Below, one piece after another: positions 28,114-37,298 of a stretch of DNA of 64,000 nt (positions are counted from its first letter, which is position 1; each line of letters begins with the position of its first letter). Source of the DNA: Paludibacter jiangxiensis. Lineage in GTDB: Bacteria > Bacteroidota > Bacteroidia > Bacteroidales > Paludibacteraceae. The stretch spans positions 1 through 64,000 of the forward strand of contig CAMBSB010000010.1 in the NCBI GenBank assembly GCA_945870155.1. The letters are read 5' to 3'. Both the position numbers and the translations under genes were made by a program. Below the pieces are notes generated by a model, which worked only from the letters and a program-made list of their open reading frames with translations, had not been told where the DNA came from and ran no database searches.

Positions 28114-29847
28114 TTATTTTTTGAATAAATTCTGAATCATTTTGCCTGCTTTTTGTTTTGTTTTATCAGCCAATGTTATTCTGTTTATTTCAGACATGTA
28201 TTTTTTATAAACAGTAGAATCATCATCTTTTTGGGTGAATACTTCAATTAAAATGGGCCCTTCGTAACTCAAATCTGTAAGTTCGGCTATTGCTTTATCA
28301 GTTTCCTCCTGATTTGTTGCAGCAATGTATTTAATCCCAACTGATTCTACCCAACCTTTTGCAGATGTAATATGTCCTGCTGAAGTGAATTTTGTGAGAA
28401 CCTTACCCATATCGTTATTGAAAGGTAAATGCATCACTGCTCCACCTTGGTTATTTACCAATAAAATTCGTAGATTTTTTGATAAATGGCGATTCCATAA
28501 AGCATTCATGTCGTAAAAAAATGTAAGGTCGCCAACTATTAAAAATACAGGTTTATTGGCAATAGCAGCATAACCTACTGCTGTCGACATACAACCATCA
28601 ATGCCGTTAACACCGCGGTTACAGTAACACTTTATTGATTTATCAATATCGAATAAGTGTCCCATTCTAATGGCATTACTATTAGCTAATTGTAAAACCG
28701 AGTTTTGTGGTAATTGATTTATTAGTTTTCCTATTGTATAAAGCTGGCTATATTCCACATTTGGTTTAGCAACAGATTTGGATATATTGTTCCAATCTTC
28801 GAAATAACTATTGTCAGAATTGAGCTTTTTATCCACTATCATTTGTTCAAAGAAAGTGTATTCTTTCATTTCAAACATTTCAGTTAGTTTTCTGAATGTA
28901 TCACACACTTTAGCATTCGAACCAATTTGCCATGTTTGCATTTTTGGGGCATATCGCGTTAAATAATTTTTTATTTCACCATTAAAAACAATATTTCCAC
29001 CTAAATCAAGTACAATATCTGGAGCTAATTCTTCCTGTTCTTTTATGGTCATTGATTTAAGAACCACAAAAGCATTTAAAATAGCATTTTTATGTGTACA
29101 ATTTGAAATACGGTCAGTTAAAATTACTGTGTTGTATTGTTGGCAAAATTTATCAAGGGTCTCATTAAGACGAATTGATTCGGGAACAGATTGTCCCCAA
29201 ACAATCATTACTTTTTTTCCAACAAGAGATTGACGAGCTTTTGACCATTTTTCGGCCTCATCATCAGCTTTATGTAGTGTAATTTTTCGTACTATTGGTA
29301 ATTCTACAACTTCAAATGGGTCGGTGCGATGCTCAACAATTGGATAGTTTAACTGTACCGGACCAGATCCAGTATGGTTAAGTTCAATCAATGCTTCATT
29401 GATTATGCGATTTGCATACCATTCGTCAATATCTGTTTTTATAATAGGTAATTGACCATGATATTTTATAAACTCGCGAAAAATATCATCCTGTTTTATC
29501 ATTTGATCCTCTTTTTGTCCAAGATAATCAGGTATACGGTCGGCTGTTAGCAATAATAATGGTAAATTTTGATAAAACGCTTCACTAACTGCAGAGCCAT
29601 AGTTTGCAACAGAAGTTCCTGATGAACAACAAATTGCTACTGGTTCATTACATTCTTGAATCATTCCCAACGCAAAAAAAGCAGCACTACGTTCATCAAC
29701 AACTGAAAATGGTTGAAAAAAACTATCATTCTCGATGGAGTGGCTTAGTGGAAAATGCCGAGATCCAGGTGATATTACTATTTTGCGAATATTATTTGCT
29801 TTTAATAAAAATAGAATTTGCTGAATTAGTTTGTTGTTAGCGTACAT
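28114..29847 (-). CDS. menD: MenD-family thiamine diphosphate enzyme (SEPHCHC synthase-like)
   Basis: A 577-residue ThDP enzyme that matches MenD along its length: VISPGSRHFPLS, the ThDP glutamate in VDERSAAFFALG, SSGTSVANYGSA, LLLTADRIPDYLG, NRGVNGIDGCMSTAVGYA, and the Mg/ThDP motif VGDLTFFYDMNAL...VNNQGG. MenD adds succinic semialdehyde to isochorismate in menaquinone synthesis. Here it sits between a flippase and an SDR gene in a polysaccharide locus, with no other men genes. Usual SRSTP and GGGIF segments read SRHFP and GGAVM, so a changed acceptor is possible. Confidence 0.82.
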   Translation of the reverse strand: MYANNKLIQQILFLLKANNIRKIVISPGSRHFPLSHSIENDSFFQPFSVVDERSAAFFALGMIQECNEPVAICCSSGTSVANYGSAVSEAFYQNLPLLLLTADRIPDYLGQKEDQMIKQDDIFREFIKYHGQLPIIKTDIDEWYANRIINEALIELNHTGSGPVQLNYPIVEHRTDPFEVVELPIVRKITLHKADDEAEKWSKARQSLVGKKVMIVWGQSVPESIRLNETLDKFCQQYNTVILTDRISNCTHKNAILNAFVVLKSMTIKEQEELAPDIVLDLGGNIVFNGEIKNYLTRYAPKMQTWQIGSNAKVCDTFRKLTEMFEMKEYTFFEQMIVDKKLNSDNSYFEDWNNISKSVAKPNVEYSQLYTIGKLINQLPQNSVLQLANSNAIRMGHLFDIDKSIKCYCNRGVNGIDGCMSTAVGYAAIANKPVFLIVGDLTFFYDMNALWNRHLSKNLRILLVNNQGGAVMHLPFNNDMGKVLTKFTSAGHITSAKGWVESVGIKYIAATNQEETDKAIAELTDLSYEGPILIEVFTQKDDDSTVYKKYMSEINRITLADKTKQKAGKMIQNLFKK

Positions 29848-29854
29848 AGGATTA

Positions 29855-31387
29855 TTATTTGAATTTTAAAGATATTATATTTTTTAATTTTCCTGCAATG
29901 AAATCTCTTTCATATTTTGTTAATCCAACAAAATATACTGTAAAGAAAACTGAAATTATTGATGTTATAGAAACAAGAATGAATTTTAAAAGCTCTGTTT
30001 GTATAAAATATCCAACTGTAAGTGGTAAAATTAAAGATAATAAACTAACTAAAATAACAATTAGGATTACTTCATTTACATACTTTGAAATTGATAAATT
30101 TACCATAGTTTTTAGCAAATTAAGCCTTACAATTAATGCAAAAATTGCAATTGTAATACCAATAATCAAAGTAATTTGGGGTTCGAAACCCATATATAAA
30201 AATAAAATTGATAAAGGTAAGTTAAGAATAGTAACACTTCCTACAAATATTTGATATTTTTTGATTTTGCCTGTTGCAAACATCGTCTGAATCAATGTTT
30301 TGGAAAGAGATTCAATTATTGAAACTATTAATGCAAGCCTCACAAAAATGACTGTATAATCCGGAACATGTTTTAACCATAATTGCAAAATGTATTCTGT
30401 TTCTATTAACAAAGGTAATGTGATTAAAAACACTAAATAAAAAGCGTATTTACTACCGTTAAAGATTAACTTGAACAAATATTCAAAGTCATTTGAAGCA
30501 TAACTTTTTGTAATTTGGGGATTAAGTGCCATCAAAAAATTATTGGTAAAATTATCAACTGCTTGCTTCACTTGATTCGTTATTCCCATTGCGGCATTAA
30601 TAAGTGTTCCAAAAAAAAGATTCAGAATTACATTGATACCTTGTGTGCGAATTAAGGTAGATGAAACTCCAATTAAGTTCCAGCCTGCAAAAGAAAGCAT
30701 TTTCTTAAATAGATTTTTATGCCATTCCCATTTAAATTTTGCTTCTGGAAAATGTTTTTTAGAATATGTTCCATAAATTATGCGCAAAATTAACGAAACA
30801 CCAAAAGTAAGTACGGCATAAAGTTTTAATTTGTCGAAATCGAACCAAGCAACTGAAAATGCAATGAATAATTTTAATGAAACTTCAACAATGCTAATTA
30901 TAGCAAATGCCTGCATGTGTTCATTTGCTATGATTACTGCATCGTAAGGCACACTTAGAATTGTTACAATAAATGCTAGAATTGAAAATTGTAAAACCCA
31001 GTTTGCAGCTTCCATGCGTGTAGGGTCTATGTTCATTTGGGTATTTAGAAACCAAACTCCAATAGTTTCAAGTAAAACAAATGCAATTGCAGCTATAAAA
31101 AAATGAATAATAACACTGGTATTGAAAATATCGTTGAGGCCTTTGATATTTTTTTTACCCATTTCGAAGTTCATAAAGCGCTGCACTGCAGTAGCCATGG
31201 TGGTGTTTATAGATGAAAACATCATTACAACCCCACCTATAACATTGTAAATACCAAATTCGCTAACACCAAGCACATTCAGTACTATACGTGAAGTGTA
31301 TAGTGAAACTGCCATGGTAAATATCATACGGATATATAACATCATGGAGTTCTTTGCAATTCTTTTGCTGCTGTTAGTTTTGTCCAA
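29855..31387 (-). CDS. Wzx-type polysaccharide flippase
   Basis: A 510-residue MOP-superfamily membrane protein with about 12-14 predicted membrane spans. Family patterns include RMIFTMAVSLYTSRIVLNVLGVSEFGIYNVIGGVV and the amphipathic loops between span pairs. It would flip the lipid-linked repeat unit to the periplasm for Wzy. The start is a TTG at 31387: the conserved KRIAKNSMMLYIRM segment needs residues upstream of the first ATG (31345), and no upstream ATG exists before a stop. It is 7 bases upstream of menD. Confidence 0.88.
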   Translation of the reverse strand: MDKTNSSKRIAKNSMMLYIRMIFTMAVSLYTSRIVLNVLGVSEFGIYNVIGGVVMMFSSINTTMATAVQRFMNFEMGKKNIKGLNDIFNTSVIIHFFIAAIAFVLLETIGVWFLNTQMNIDPTRMEAANWVLQFSILAFIVTILSVPYDAVIIANEHMQAFAIISIVEVSLKLFIAFSVAWFDFDKLKLYAVLTFGVSLILRIIYGTYSKKHFPEAKFKWEWHKNLFKKMLSFAGWNLIGVSSTLIRTQGINVILNLFFGTLINAAMGITNQVKQAVDNFTNNFLMALNPQITKSYASNDFEYLFKLIFNGSKYAFYLVFLITLPLLIETEYILQLWLKHVPDYTVIFVRLALIVSIIESLSKTLIQTMFATGKIKKYQIFVGSVTILNLPLSILFLYMGFEPQITLIIGITIAIFALIVRLNLLKTMVNLSISKYVNEVILIVILVSLLSLILPLTVGYFIQTELLKFILVSITSIISVFFTVYFVGLTKYERDFIAGKLKNIISLKFK

Positions 31388-31432
31388 AATAGAATGGTTT
31401 TTATTGAAAGATAAAGATTTTTAAATTAATAT

Positions 31433-32605
31433 TTAAGCTCTTTTAGCGCGTTCCCAATTCACACTTTGTGATTTTTTAATGTAACGACCAAAGCCCATAA
31501 AAACAGCATAGTTCATAATGAAGAAGTAATAAGGGATAAAAAATATTTTCACTTTTAACTTTTTGTTTTCAAGCTTCCAACCAATTAAAGCCGACAAATA
31601 AAATAAAATTTGCAAACCAAGAACTATTAAAAAGAAAGTTGATGAGCTTGCTAAGATTATATTTACAACTAACAATAAAAGTAATGCTAAAGGAGTAATT
31701 GTCCAACGTAAAACTCTATGCGAAATATACTGAAACGAAAGCAATCCATATTTAAAAATATTAAGTAAAGGATATAATCGTACAACTGATTGAATTCCAC
31801 CAGCTGCAATGCGAATTTTTCGTTTTAATTCTTCTTTTACATTGGCCGATGCAGTTTCAATTGCATAAGCTTCAGGGTCATAATCAATTTTGTACCCTTG
31901 CATAGCAACTCGCAATGATATAATAAAGTCATCAAGCAAGGTGTCAGGTTCAACTTCATTGAAAAGTTCAGTACGAATTGCAAAAAGCTCACCGGCAGCA
32001 CCTACGGCGGAATATAACTCGGCATCCCACCTTTTTAATGTTGATTCATACTTCCAGTATAAACCTTCACCTGCAGCCGAAGCTGCTTCTTCTTCGGCGT
32101 TAAAGATCCGTTTTTCACCTGATACACATCCAGTTTTTGGATTGCTAAACATTTCAGCAATTTTTTTGATTGACTCTTTACCTAATAATGTATTCGCATC
32201 AGAAAAAATTACTATTGGAGTTTTTACATGTTTTACTGCGCGATTCATTGCTGCAATTTTTCCACTTCTTTCAGGTTTGTGTAGTACTTCTATATCCTTG
32301 TATTTTGCAAGTAATTCAGGAGTACAATCATTTGAACCATCAGTTACCCATATTTGGTGAAGTTTTTCTGCAGGATAATTTAATTGTAATGTGTTTTCTA
32401 CTTTTTTCTGCACATAATCTTCTTCGTTATAAGCTGCTATCAATAAAGTTACTTCTGGCAATTCGTTTTCTGATAAATCCAATGTTTTTTTCTTTTTAAA
32501 CATTCGCTTAATACTTAAGAGAATATATAAAACTATGCCATAACCTAAATAGGTATAGAAAATAATTCCTAGAAGAATCCAGAATATGATTTGTAATACG
32601 CTCAT
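31433..32605 (-). CDS. Family 2 glycosyltransferase, membrane-anchored
   Basis: A 390-residue GT-A glycosyltransferase. One N-terminal membrane span is followed by the catalytic domain: TLLIAAYNEEDYV, IWVTDGSNDCTPELL, VIFSDANTLLGKESI (DxD-like), LLDDFIISLRVAMQGYKI, and RKIRIAAGGIQSV in the place of the QxxRW helix. Two or three C-terminal membrane spans follow. It uses nucleotide sugars at the cytoplasmic face. Sugar and acceptor are unknown. The QRKRW form is absent, unlike the 37299 paralogue. Confidence 0.88.
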   Translation of the reverse strand: MSVLQIIFWILLGIIFYTYLGYGIVLYILLSIKRMFKKKKTLDLSENELPEVTLLIAAYNEEDYVQKKVENTLQLNYPAEKLHQIWVTDGSNDCTPELLAKYKDIEVLHKPERSGKIAAMNRAVKHVKTPIVIFSDANTLLGKESIKKIAEMFSNPKTGCVSGEKRIFNAEEEAASAAGEGLYWKYESTLKRWDAELYSAVGAAGELFAIRTELFNEVEPDTLLDDFIISLRVAMQGYKIDYDPEAYAIETASANVKEELKRKIRIAAGGIQSVVRLYPLLNIFKYGLLSFQYISHRVLRWTITPLALLLLLVVNIILASSSTFFLIVLGLQILFYLSALIGWKLENKKLKVKIFFIPYYFFIMNYAVFMGFGRYIKKSQSVNWERAKRA

Positions 32606-32658
32606 AAATAATAGATTTTTTTGATATTTGACAACGAATTATTATTTAATTTTTTAAT

Positions 32659-33798
32659 TTATTTAGAAAGGGCATTTGTTAAATATGTATTTACTTTTAA
32701 ACGCTCATTTTCTAATATTCCTTGAAAGTGATTATATTTTATTTCATTCCAATTTTCTGTTTTTGCAAGCACATCATATTTTCTACTTCCAAATTCAAAT
32801 TTTCCAAGTAAAGTGTCTATCCTGGATGACATTGGAGCACTTTTTCCTTCTCTATCAAATACAACAAAAGGCTTTTCCATTTGCATTGAAAAGATTATAG
32901 CATGAAATGAATCAGTACATACTATGGTTGAAGAATTAATATAATCGAGAAATTCACCTGGACTTGCACCATATCTCTTAATATCTTTTAAACTTGCTAA
33001 TTGTACAATATCAAGATCATATTTATCTGCTATTTTTTGAATTATTTTCATTCTTTTTCTGGAAACTGCTCCAATAAAATAGGTCAATAGATATTTTTTT
33101 TCGGGTTTTCTTCGGCCATTTTCTGATATTGAAATCCAATCATTTTTTGTTAACATCAATGTTGGGTCAATATGGACTGGTACTTCAATTCCCGTTAGTT
33201 TGTTTATTATATCAGAACCAGCTTGTTCCCTCACTGATAAATACTCCATTTCAGATAGCCATAACTTATATTTTTCTACATACATTTCGGGTATAGAAGA
33301 TATACCAAAGCTCGGTGCCAATGCTATACGTTTATTTTTTGGAGCAAATCTCAGAAAATCTATAGGTGATCCAAACCTAATTTTTGGATTCCAAATTTGG
33401 TCACTACCTACTACAAAATAATCATATAATTCTCCCAAATTGCTTGGAATATTTTTATCAGAAATTATAAAATTAGTTTCAATTAGATGTTTTTTGGAAA
33501 ATTCGCGAAAAGATTTTTCCTTTGCATCTTTTGCTAATTTATATTTCCTTTTGTTTACTTTGTTGTCAATTTTCTCAACGATTTTCTTTGTTAAAGTAAT
33601 TGGTGATAATTTTAAAGCATTTTTTAATCGCTCTAAATAGGATACAAATCCTACTTCAACATTAGATGTTGGGAATTCGTTTAAAATTGATTCTACTTCA
33701 AAGCCCTTTGATTTTAGGAGCTCTTGGGTAGCATAATTTTGTAGCCTATTACCATAATTTAAATAATCAGTAATGGTAATTATACCAATTTTTTTCAT
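32659..33798 (-). CDS. Polysaccharide pyruvyl transferase family protein
   Basis: A 379-residue GT-B-like enzyme of the pyruvyltransferase family. Marks are GIITITDYLNYGNRLQNYATQELL at the N-terminus, VVGSDQIWNP (about 133-142), ILTYFIGAVS-type sheet, and CTDSFHAIIFSMQMEKPFVVFDR near the C-terminus. Members add pyruvate ketals from phosphoenolpyruvate to sugars, giving acidic groups. I start at the ATG ending at 33798; the frame's earlier TTG at 33804 is two codons upstream and not needed. Confidence 0.85.
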   Translation of the reverse strand: MKKIGIITITDYLNYGNRLQNYATQELLKSKGFEVESILNEFPTSNVEVGFVSYLERLKNALKLSPITLTKKIVEKIDNKVNKRKYKLAKDAKEKSFREFSKKHLIETNFIISDKNIPSNLGELYDYFVVGSDQIWNPKIRFGSPIDFLRFAPKNKRIALAPSFGISSIPEMYVEKYKLWLSEMEYLSVREQAGSDIINKLTGIEVPVHIDPTLMLTKNDWISISENGRRKPEKKYLLTYFIGAVSRKRMKIIQKIADKYDLDIVQLASLKDIKRYGASPGEFLDYINSSTIVCTDSFHAIIFSMQMEKPFVVFDREGKSAPMSSRIDTLLGKFEFGSRKYDVLAKTENWNEIKYNHFQGILENERLKVNTYLTNALSK

Positions 33799-33814
33799 TT
33801 TCAATAATATATTA

Positions 33815-34753
33815 TTAACGATTACGTAATTTGTTTCTTAATTTCAATGCAATACGTCTTAAAAATGGAAAATATTTACCACTTTTTATGTTATATGAAA
33901 GTGATTGTGCTTCAAATATCATCTCGAAATTTTCGGTACAAAAAACAGGTTTTTTCGTAAGTCTATTTATCTCTATGGCCTGACTTAATGAACTTTCTAC
34001 AAAAAGCACATATTCGTTAGATGAATTATATGTTTTGGCTTTATGAGCAGCATGATTATTAGCTTTTTGTCTTGCTCTTTTGTCCGGTAAGTCCAGCATA
34101 ACCAAATCTCTATATTTAATATTGTTTTTTTCGAGCCATGATATAGTTTCTTTACGATATTTTTCTAGCCTAGACGTAACTATTGTTCCAATTTTGCAAC
34201 CTGGAACAAATAGGGGGGGGGCATTTAATATAAAATCAATGTATTTTGGTCCATCGTCATTTTGTTCTTCGGTTGGATCTATACATAAAACTCCATCAAT
34301 GTCAAAACAAGCTTTTTCTAAGGTTGTATGATTCAGAATATTCCATTGAAAATATCTTGGTAATGGTACAACTTCAAAATGATAATTTACCATTTTTTCT
34401 TTTCCAGGCATGACATAAATAGCACAATAACTAATATCAAAATCACTTGTTAGTTCTTTTAGACTTTCTTTTGCTTTGATTATTGCTGATCCAGATGCTA
34501 TGCTATCATCAACAACAAGTACTTTTTTAAAGTCTTTAATGTCAAAAAACTGACCACGTGCACCTGCCTTATATATATGTCCGTTTATAAACGAATGTAT
34601 ATCGGTATAAGGCTTATTTAAATAAAATGCCAATAAATTGGCTGGCATCATTCCACTTCTTGGAATTCCAACAATTAAATCAAAATCACGTGGAATAATA
34701 TGTAATCTTTTAAGAATAATCTGGTTTAAATCACTTATGTTTCTGTAATACAT
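33815..34753 (-). CDS. Phosphoribosyltransferase-HAD hydrolase fusion in the polysaccharide locus
   Basis: A 312-residue two-domain protein. Residues about 1-150 are a type I phosphoribosyltransferase-like domain with IVGIPRSGMMPANLLA and the PRPP loop VLVVDDSIASGSAI. Residues about 165-270 are HAD-like: ACFDIDGVLCID (DxDG nucleophile motif), IVTSRLEKYRKETISWL and DKRARQKANNH. A C9 run on the coding strand (34213-34221) encodes APP between the domains' motifs. Similar fusions occur in surface-polysaccharide loci; the reaction is unknown. It might activate or recycle a ribosyl or phosphosugar unit. Confidence 0.75.
   Translation of the reverse strand: MYYRNISDLNQIILKRLHIIPRDFDLIVGIPRSGMMPANLLAFYLNKPYTDIHSFINGHIYKAGARGQFFDIKDFKKVLVVDDSIASGSAIIKAKESLKELTSDFDISYCAIYVMPGKEKMVNYHFEVVPLPRYFQWNILNHTTLEKACFDIDGVLCIDPTEEQNDDGPKYIDFILNAPPLFVPGCKIGTIVTSRLEKYRKETISWLEKNNIKYRDLVMLDLPDKRARQKANNHAAHKAKTYNSSNEYVLFVESSLSQAIEINRLTKKPVFCTENFEMIFEAQSLSYNIKSGKYFPFLRRIALKLRNKLRNR
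34213..34221. repeat. G9/C9 homopolymer tract inside a coding region
   Basis: Nine consecutive G on the plus strand (nine C in the coding strand) in a very AT-rich gene. Loss or gain of one base would shift the frame of the phosphoribosyltransferase-HAD gene. The present length keeps it open. Confidence 0.9.
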
Positions 34754-34793
34754 ATTTTTATTTTTTAAATATTTATATTATAGCTTAAAAATT

Positions 34794-35972
34794 TCATATA
34801 AACTTTTCAAGTATTTTACTAAAACTTTCAGTTCGAGCATCCCAAGAACTTGAAGAAGCAAATTTAATTCTATTGTTGATTTTTTCTAAACTATCAAAAT
34901 CAGTTTCTTGTTTTAACTTTTTGATAAAATCAATTTTATTTTTCGAAACACTAACAATACCATCAAAATCGGCTAAATCAGCAAATGGTGTCATTACCAC
35001 AGGCACTCCAACTGCTAAAAACTCATTTATTTTTAACGGGTAGATGTTTTTATTTACAACATTGACAATGTAAGGAATTATTCCAACATCATAAGTTGCT
35101 AGAAGTTTAGGTACATCATTTGGTTTTATTGGATTAAAGAACTTTACGTTTGGAAACTTGCTTAATCTGGCTTTTAATAATTCATTTCGCATATCACCGG
35201 TAAATTCAAAATCAAAATCAGGCATTGTTTTTACGGCATATTCCACAGTTTCAATATCAAACCGTGGATCTAGGCTGCCAATAAAACCTACTTTTTTACG
35301 CTTATGAATGTAAACATATTGTTTTGCCTGTTTTGAAAATACTGGGAAATCAACACCGTTTTTAACTACAAAACTATTTTTATTCAAAGTCAGTTTTTCT
35401 GAGTTCAAATAATCTGATGTGGTAATAATGGCTTTTGCCTTTTCAGAAAACTTTTTCTCAAAATTAAATATCCTTTTCCCAAAAAAAACAGATTCAACCC
35501 CATCGTAACAATAGTAAATATGTGTTTTTTCATTTAGTTTGTTTAGTAACGAAAGTCCGTAAAATGGATTGTAGGCGGTTACTACAATAGGGTTGTCAAA
35601 TTTTAATTCTTTGATTGCACGCATCAATGCCTTTTTATAAACAAAGGTATTAAAGGCAAAAAAGAGGTTAAATAGTTTCTCGTTTTTTAAAAAATATACA
35701 GGTAAACCGGCTGGAACAACCAGATTATAAACTTTGCTATTTACATTTGTGTCAATTAATTGTAGTGATTTTTCTAAACCCAGCATTCGTTTTACTGGTG
35801 CATTTTGTTTACCACGAAATGTCAAAATTATATCTTTTACTGTATAATGATATTCCACAAACAATACATTGTTGTGTTTTGCCAAACGCTCCATAATTTG
35901 CACAGTGGATTTGGCATAATTGCCAAACCAACTTGTGTTGGCTATGCAAATGATATTTTCACCTTCTAACAT
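34794..35972 (-). CDS. Glycosyltransferase, GT-B fold
   Basis: A 392-residue protein from the ATG at 35972. NIICIANTSWFGNYAKSTVQIMERLA at the N-terminus and the C-terminal half (KKVGFIGSLDPRFDIETVEY, VPKLLATYDVGIIPY, KINEFLAVGVPVVMTPF) fit family 1/4-like GT-B enzymes; the K.NEFLA.G.PVV segment binds the nucleotide sugar. The sugar is unknown. The longer frame begins at a TTG (35984) and is not preferred. It starts 12 bases after the stop of the preceding glycosyltransferase gene. Confidence 0.85.
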   Translation of the reverse strand: MLEGENIICIANTSWFGNYAKSTVQIMERLAKHNNVLFVEYHYTVKDIILTFRGKQNAPVKRMLGLEKSLQLIDTNVNSKVYNLVVPAGLPVYFLKNEKLFNLFFAFNTFVYKKALMRAIKELKFDNPIVVTAYNPFYGLSLLNKLNEKTHIYYCYDGVESVFFGKRIFNFEKKFSEKAKAIITTSDYLNSEKLTLNKNSFVVKNGVDFPVFSKQAKQYVYIHKRKKVGFIGSLDPRFDIETVEYAVKTMPDFDFEFTGDMRNELLKARLSKFPNVKFFNPIKPNDVPKLLATYDVGIIPYIVNVVNKNIYPLKINEFLAVGVPVVMTPFADLADFDGIVSVSKNKIDFIKKLKQETDFDSLEKINNRIKFASSSSWDARTESFSKILEKFI

Positions 35973-35984
35973 ATTTCCGTACAA

Positions 35985-37121
35985 TTATTTGTTCAAAAGC
36001 TCCTTGTATAATTCAAGATACATTTCGGCCATATGTTTCCATGAAAACTGTGCAGCCCTATCTATTCCTTTTTTACACAAGTTATTTCGGAATATTTCAT
36101 TATTAAGAATCTTATCTATTGCTGCCACAATTTCATCCGATTTATTCGGATTAACTAAAACTGCAGCATCACCAGCAATTTCAGGCATGGATGATGTGTT
36201 CGAAGTAATCACAGGAACACCACAGGCCATACCTTCCAGAATCGGAATTCCGAAGCTTTCACGCAATGATGGATATAAAAACACTTTGCATTGATTGATA
36301 ATAGCTGGCATTTCTGAATTTGGCACATAACCAGTTATTACAATGTCTGCACGTAATTCGGGATGTCCAATGCTGTTCAGAACTTGCATCAGTGCATTTT
36401 CTTCAAAATCAAGCATTACCAATTTGTATTTGATTTCTGAGCTACTGTTGAAATCAGCAAATGATTTTAGCACGTTTGGAGTATTTTTCTTTGGGTCTGT
36501 ATTCCCCAAAAAGAACATAAAATTGTCGGGCAGTTTGTATTTCTGTTTTGCTTTTAGTAAAACATCATTATCAGTTATTTTTACAAAATGTTCTCCTACA
36601 CCGTTATAAATTGCTGTCAGATTATCTCCTAACCCCATAAAATTACGAATTCTGTCTTTTTCAAAGTTAGAAACAGTAACCACTTTCCTGCTTTTCTTTG
36701 CAATAGATGGCACTACCCATCTACGGTACATATTTCCGAATTTTTGATACCACGTTCCTGATTTATTGAAAATGCTAATACTTTCAAGATAAATTATATC
36801 GTGAAGTGTTGTTATGAGAGGAACTTTACTCCATATTGGTCCTGTGTTACTAGTACAATGAAGCAATTCACAACCCTCCTTCTCAGCTGCACGTGGTAAT
36901 GCTATTTGCTCCCAAATTGGATAAGGACCACCGCCGAGTTCAACAATTTTGAAATTCTTAGCTATTGGAATACAAATATTATCTTCATCCGGTTTCACAA
37001 AAATTACATACTCATTTTGAGCGTCAATTTTTTGAAGATTTTTAATCAACTCCAAAGCAACCATGTCCATGCCATGTTTCTTTTTCCGGTAAAGCCGTTG
37101 TCCTTCTATGCCTATTATCAT
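35985..37121 (-). CDS. Family 4 glycosyltransferase
   Basis: A 378-residue GT-B enzyme with the GT4 signature ESFGIPILEGMACGVPVITSN (about 297-317, written in part) and the nucleotide-binding FMFFLGNTDPKKN. N-terminal IGIEGQRLYRKKKHGMDMV is a typical acceptor loop. It is probably a retaining transferase adding one sugar of the repeat unit. It lies 177 bases after the GT2 gene and is followed closely by another GT gene. Confidence 0.92.
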   Translation of the reverse strand: MIIGIEGQRLYRKKKHGMDMVALELIKNLQKIDAQNEYVIFVKPDEDNICIPIAKNFKIVELGGGPYPIWEQIALPRAAEKEGCELLHCTSNTGPIWSKVPLITTLHDIIYLESISIFNKSGTWYQKFGNMYRRWVVPSIAKKSRKVVTVSNFEKDRIRNFMGLGDNLTAIYNGVGEHFVKITDNDVLLKAKQKYKLPDNFMFFLGNTDPKKNTPNVLKSFADFNSSSEIKYKLVMLDFEENALMQVLNSIGHPELRADIVITGYVPNSEMPAIINQCKVFLYPSLRESFGIPILEGMACGVPVITSNTSSMPEIAGDAAVLVNPNKSDEIVAAIDKILNNEIFRNNLCKKGIDRAAQFSWKHMAEMYLELYKELLNK

Positions 37122-37298
37122 GTGAGTTATTTGAAAAATTTATTGAAAAAAAAGTTTTATAATATCAGTACAGTTAATATTCAAAACTTCAATTTTAGTT
37201 GAATTTCAGTATTACATTCTTTTTTATTCAAAAACATAAGCTCAAAAGTGCCAAAATACATGCTACTTATTTGTTAATACTACTCAAAAATCGGAAAT

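Noticed and set aside
28114-29847. Phosphonopyruvate decarboxylase or acetolactate synthase instead of MenD
   Set aside because: SPGSR, DERSAAFFALG and NRGVNGIDG are MenD-type signatures, and no PEP mutase gene is nearby.
37238-37254. TGGCACTTTTGAGC on the minus strand as a second sigma-54 promoter
   Set aside because: The distance between GG and GC is one base short, and sigma-54 promoters do not tolerate that.
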